Made by a program: the position numbers and the translations under genes
Assembly (NCBI GenBank): GCA_013813905.1
Contig: JACCQX010000191.1
Coordinates: 1 to 17,326, forward strand
Direction of reading: 5' to 3'
DNA: 17,326 nucleotides
From: Chloroflexota bacterium
GTDB lineage: Bacteria > Chloroflexota > Limnocylindria > Limnocylindrales > CSP1-4
Shown: piece by piece, positions 15,066 to 17,326 of the stretch
How the letters are laid out: every line of letters begins with the position of its first letter
How positions within the stretch are numbered: the first letter of the stretch is position 1
The notes under the pieces: generated by a model
What the model saw: only the letters and a program-made list of their open reading frames with translations
Database searches by the model: none
What the model was told of the DNA's origin: nothing

Positions 15066-15442
15066 CGCGTCAGCGAGACGGCCTGTAAGCCGAGTTCTGT
15101 CCCACGGTCGAGACCGTGGGGACGGTCATCCATCTACGGTCGACGGTTGCCCGTCGCCTCTAGCGGCCGACCCGAGGGCGGGGCGACGCACCCCTTCCGT
15201 GGCGCCCTCTCGGACGCCCCGGAGGCCCTCCTATTTGGCCTTGCACCGGGTAGAGCTTGCCCGTTTCACCCGGCCCGACCGACCGAGGTCGATCTGCCGG
15301 TTCGTCACTGTGGCGCTGGTCCTCGCCTCTCGGCGGACGGGAGTTACCCGCTACCGTGCGTCGCGGAGCTCGGACTTTCCTCGTGCCCCAGCGGGGGTGT
15401 CCCCGGCGTGGCACGCGACCGTCCGGCCGTCTCGCTGACGCG
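15066..15442 (-). ncRNA. rnpB: RNase P RNA (bacterial type A-like)
   Basis: The catalytic RNA of RNase P, which matures tRNA 5' ends. On the minus strand the 5' core GAGGAAAGTCCGAGCTCC (15382-15365) and the 3' core ACAGAACTCGGCTTA (15100-15086) are the universal P4 and flanking sequences, and AGATGGATGACCG near the 3' end is also typical. The ends were set by an 18-bp perfect inverted repeat (15425-15442 with 15066-15083) that forms helix P1, giving about 377 nt, a normal size. The GGTAA-containing segment and several GC-rich stems lie between. The gene starts 39 nt after the stop of the RNase HI-MBL gene, so it may share a transcript or use its own weak promoter. Frames read across this region are not genes. 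Confidence 0.95.
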
Positions 15443-15446
15443 ATCG

Positions 15447-15452
15447 AGTCTA
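15447..15452 (-). promoter_or_regulatory. Possible -10 element of rnpB
   Basis: TAGACT on the minus strand ends 5 nt before the predicted 5' end of RNase P RNA and matches four of six consensus positions. No good -35 hexamer is found 16-18 bp upstream (about GACCGC), so this is weak. A 5-bp hairpin (15456-15470) sits just upstream, between the stop of the preceding gene and this element. Confidence 0.3.
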
Positions 15453-15481
15453 CCGGCTCTGCCAAAGAGCGGTCGCCCGGA

Positions 15482-16795
15482 CTACCGGTGGCTCAGGTAC
15501 CGCTCGGCCGAGCGCTGCAGGGCGCCGGGCCCGTCGGTCGACGTCACGCGCCCCTCCCACAGCGAGTAGATGCGCTCGTAGCGGAAGGGTCGCAGGACCT
15601 CCACGATGCGCCTGACCTGAGCATCGGCCAGCGGGATCAGGTTGGGGAACGAGTACATGAAGCTGACCCAGTGGCGGTCCTGGACGACCGTGATCGAATC
15701 GCCCGTCAGCAGCACGCCGCGGCCGCCCGCGCCGCCGGCCCAGTGCAGCACCGTGGACCCAGGGAAGTGGCCACCCGTGTTGATGAGCGTCACGCCCGGC
15801 AGGATCTCCTTCGAGTCTCCTTCCCACAGCCGCAGGCCGGGCCCGGGGTACTGGACCCACTCCGCGTCCGCAGCGTGGATGAACACGGGGCAATCCCCGA
15901 AGGCGGCACTCCAGGAGGTCATCGCGTCATAGAAGTGGGGATGGGAGATGGCGATGGCCGCGATGCCGCCGAGTTCGCGGACCCGTGCCACGGTGGCCGG
16001 GTCGAGCAGGGTGATGCAGTCCCACAGGACGTTGCCGGCCGGGGTGCGGACCAGCAGCGCCCGTTGCCCGATGGCGAACGTCGGCTCCGTGCCGATGCTC
16101 ACCAGGCCGGGCTCCTCTTCCGTGAGATGGTTGCGGTGCCCGGCCGCCACGAGCTGCGCCATGGTGGTCCAGCGCTGGCCGTCCCAGCCCACGTACTGCC
16201 TGTCGTCCTCGCAGATGGGACAGGCGACGGGCGGCTCCAGCGAGAGCGGGTACTGGACGCCGCAGGTGGCGCAGATCCATGCCTCTGGTTCCGGGTCCGT
16301 GGTGCCCGGGTCGGATCCCCCCTTTGACCAGAGCGCCTGCACCTCGCGGCCGGAGGCCGCCTCGGTACGACCAGCCGCCGCCGGGTCGTCCAGCGCCAGG
16401 TTGGCCAGGGCATCAGCAGCGACGTTGGACGCCCTGCCCTCGTGTCGGGCGGTCCATCGGGTGAAACGCGAGAGCGTCGAGAGTGCCTGTCGGTGCAGCC
16501 GGATGAGCGTCGGCTCCTTGACCCGCCAGCGTCCCATCAACTGCTCCACCACGAGCTTGGAGTCGAGCACCAGCTCCACCTCCACGGCTCCCATCTCCGC
16601 AGCGCGCTCAAGCGCCAGCACCACAGCCGTCCACTCGGCGTAGTTGTTGGTGCGTATGCCGAGGGGCTGGGCGATCACCGCCACGGGTGGCGCCGCGGGG
16701 TCGTTCGCACCCGGCTGGTCGGCGTCGATGAGCACCGCGCCGGCCGAGGCCGGCCCCGGATTGCCGCGTGCCGCGCCGTCAGCCCGGATGAGCAC
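15482..16795 (-). CDS. RNase HI / zinc-ribbon / metallo-beta-lactamase-fold fusion protein
   Basis: A 437-aa protein with three parts in one frame. Residues 1-135 are an RNase HI-like domain: RADGAARGNPGPAS with Asp 6, NNYAEW with Glu 54, VLDSKLVVEQL with Asp 78, ARHEG with His 118 and AADALAN with Asp 128, so the DEDD catalytic set and the conserved His are present. Residues 175-195 are a rubredoxin-like zinc ribbon (CATC, then CPIC). Residues about 205-437 are an MBL-fold hydrolase of an uncharacterised family with SHPHFYD (284-290), GGHFPGSTVLHW (341-352) and LTGDS (363-367). The likely start is GTG 16795, 35 nt after the sdhB stop and four residues before the RNase H core. The open frame extends upstream only as a shadow in sdhB. 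An internal GTG at 16342, before the ribbon, could give a separate MBL product but has no ribosome site. The RNase HI part should cut RNA of RNA:DNA hybrids; the MBL substrate is unknown. rnpB follows directly. Confidence 0.85.
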   Translation of the reverse strand: MLIRADGAARGNPGPASAGAVLIDADQPGANDPAAPPVAVIAQPLGIRTNNYAEWTAVVLALERAAEMGAVEVELVLDSKLVVEQLMGRWRVKEPTLIRLHRQALSTLSRFTRWTARHEGRASNVAADALANLALDDPAAAGRTEAASGREVQALWSKGGSDPGTTDPEPEAWICATCGVQYPLSLEPPVACPICEDDRQYVGWDGQRWTTMAQLVAAGHRNHLTEEEPGLVSIGTEPTFAIGQRALLVRTPAGNVLWDCITLLDPATVARVRELGGIAAIAISHPHFYDAMTSWSAAFGDCPVFIHAADAEWVQYPGPGLRLWEGDSKEILPGVTLINTGGHFPGSTVLHWAGGAGGRGVLLTGDSITVVQDRHWVSFMYSFPNLIPLADAQVRRIVEVLRPFRYERIYSLWEGRVTSTDGPGALQRSAERYLSHR

Positions 16796-16830
16796 GCGAC
16801 GCAGGCCGGCGCCGCTGCCCGACCGCTCGC

Positions 16831-17326
16831 TCAGATGCGACGCTCCACGATCGCGCCGGAGACTTCCAGGATGGCGCGCGTGATATCGATGCCGCGGGGG
16901 CAGGCCTCCGTGCAGTTGAAGATCGTGCGGCAGCGCCACACGCCATCCTTGTCGGCCAGGATCTCCAGGCGCTCCTCGGCGCCCTCGTCGCGCGAGTCGA
17001 AGATGAAGCGATGCGCGTTGACGATGGCCGCCGGTCCGACATACGAGTCCTTGGCCCAGAACGAGGGACAGGAGCTGGTGCAGGCGGCGCACATGATGCA
17101 TTTGGTGGTGTCGGCGTAGCGGGCCCGGTCCTCCGGCGACTGGAGCCGCTCCCGGGCGGGCATCTGGCGCTCATCGACCTGATAAGGCTGCACGGACCGG
17201 TACTTGGCGAAGAAGTCCTCCATGGCGACCACCAGGTCCTTGACCTCCCCGAAGCGCGGCAAGGGCGCCACGGAGATCTTCTTGCCCAGTTGGTCGATGC
17301 GGATCTTGCAGGCCAGCCGGTTGCGC
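16831..17326 (-). CDS. sdhB: Succinate dehydrogenase / fumarate reductase iron-sulfur subunit, 5' end outside window
   Basis: The C-terminal 164 residues of SdhB, which carries electrons from the flavoprotein SdhA to the membrane quinone site of complex II. The part seen has LPRFGEVKDLVVAMEDFFAK, LQSPEDRARY, the [4Fe-4S] motif CIMCAACTSSCP (CxxCxxCxxxCP) and the further Cys set CRTIFNCTEACPRGIDITRAI, which supplies the [3Fe-4S] ligands and the last [4Fe-4S] Cys. PAAIVNAHRFIFDSRDEGAEER is a strongly conserved SdhB segment. The [2Fe-2S] N-terminal domain lies beyond the window. The frame continues upstream of the GTG at 17271, which is internal Val, not the start. SdhA is expected to lie upstream. 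Confidence 0.95.
   Translation of the reverse strand, partial: RNRLACKIRIDQLGKKISVAPLPRFGEVKDLVVAMEDFFAKYRSVQPYQVDERQMPARERLQSPEDRARYADTTKCIMCAACTSSCPSFWAKDSYVGPAAIVNAHRFIFDSRDEGAEERLEILADKDGVWRCRTIFNCTEACPRGIDITRAILEVSGAIVERRI

Noticed and set aside
14336..15088. Plus-strand frame filling the rnpB-mraZ intergenic region
   Set aside because: It has no recognisable domain, overlaps the ends of mraZ and rnpB and the mra promoter, and lacks a ribosome site.
15257..16327. Plus-strand frame crossing rnpB and the RNase HI-MBL gene
   Set aside because: It runs through a structural RNA gene and antisense to conserved motifs.
16796..17101. Upstream extension of the RNase HI-MBL frame to a Met at 17101
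   Set aside because: It overlaps conserved sdhB cysteine motifs in another frame and adds residues unlike any RNase HI N-terminus.

Overview
This is a high-GC, gene-dense window in which every supported gene reads on the minus strand, so the biological order runs from high to low coordinates. Most of it is a division and cell wall (dcw) cluster in the order mraZ, rsmH, a 63-codon small gene, ftsL, ftsI, murF, mraY, murD, ftsW, murG, murB, ddl, ftsQ, ftsA. Upstream of mraZ lie the RNase P RNA gene (rnpB), an RNase HI/zinc-ribbon/metallo-beta-lactamase fusion gene, and the 3' part of a succinate dehydrogenase iron-sulfur subunit gene. The ftsA, ddl and ftsQ complement together with very high GC fits a Gram-positive-like or monoderm lineage that keeps FtsA. 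My best guess is Chloroflexota, and an actinobacterial-type lineage is less likely because most of those lack ftsA. This placement is inference and has not been tested.

Layout. 17326-16831: sdhB (5' end outside the window). 16795-15482: RNase HI fused to a zinc ribbon and an MBL-fold hydrolase. 15442-15066: rnpB, defined by an 18-bp P1 helix and the universal core sequences. 15065-14502: about 560 bp with no supported gene. 14501-14430: a sigma70-type promoter followed by two 10-bp-phased MraZ boxes. 14359-1: the dcw operon, with neighbours overlapping by 1-4 nt or separated by 4-13 nt at most junctions. The exceptions are 54 nt between mraZ and rsmH, about 80 nt between ftsQ and ftsA, and a 95-nt overlap between ftsW and murG.

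The genes work as one pathway. MurF, MurD, MurB and Ddl build the UDP-MurNAc-pentapeptide, MraY and MurG make lipid I and lipid II, FtsW and FtsI polymerise and crosslink septal peptidoglycan, and FtsL, FtsQ and FtsA link that machinery to the divisome. MraZ and RsmH head the operon as the usual regulator and 16S rRNA methyltransferase. The murE and murC genes, normally between ftsI/murF and murG/murB, are absent, and the junctions are too tight to hold them.

Points of most interest: the RNase HI-MBL fusion next to rnpB; a translationally coupled 63-aa gene between rsmH and ftsL; the missing murC and murE; a 15-bp tandem repeat across the murB stop and ddl start; and a one-base frameshift in ftsA that is either an assembly error or a genuine lesion. 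I see no mobile elements, CRISPR arrays, tRNAs or defence genes. The window is mostly conserved core, and its novelty lies in these details.
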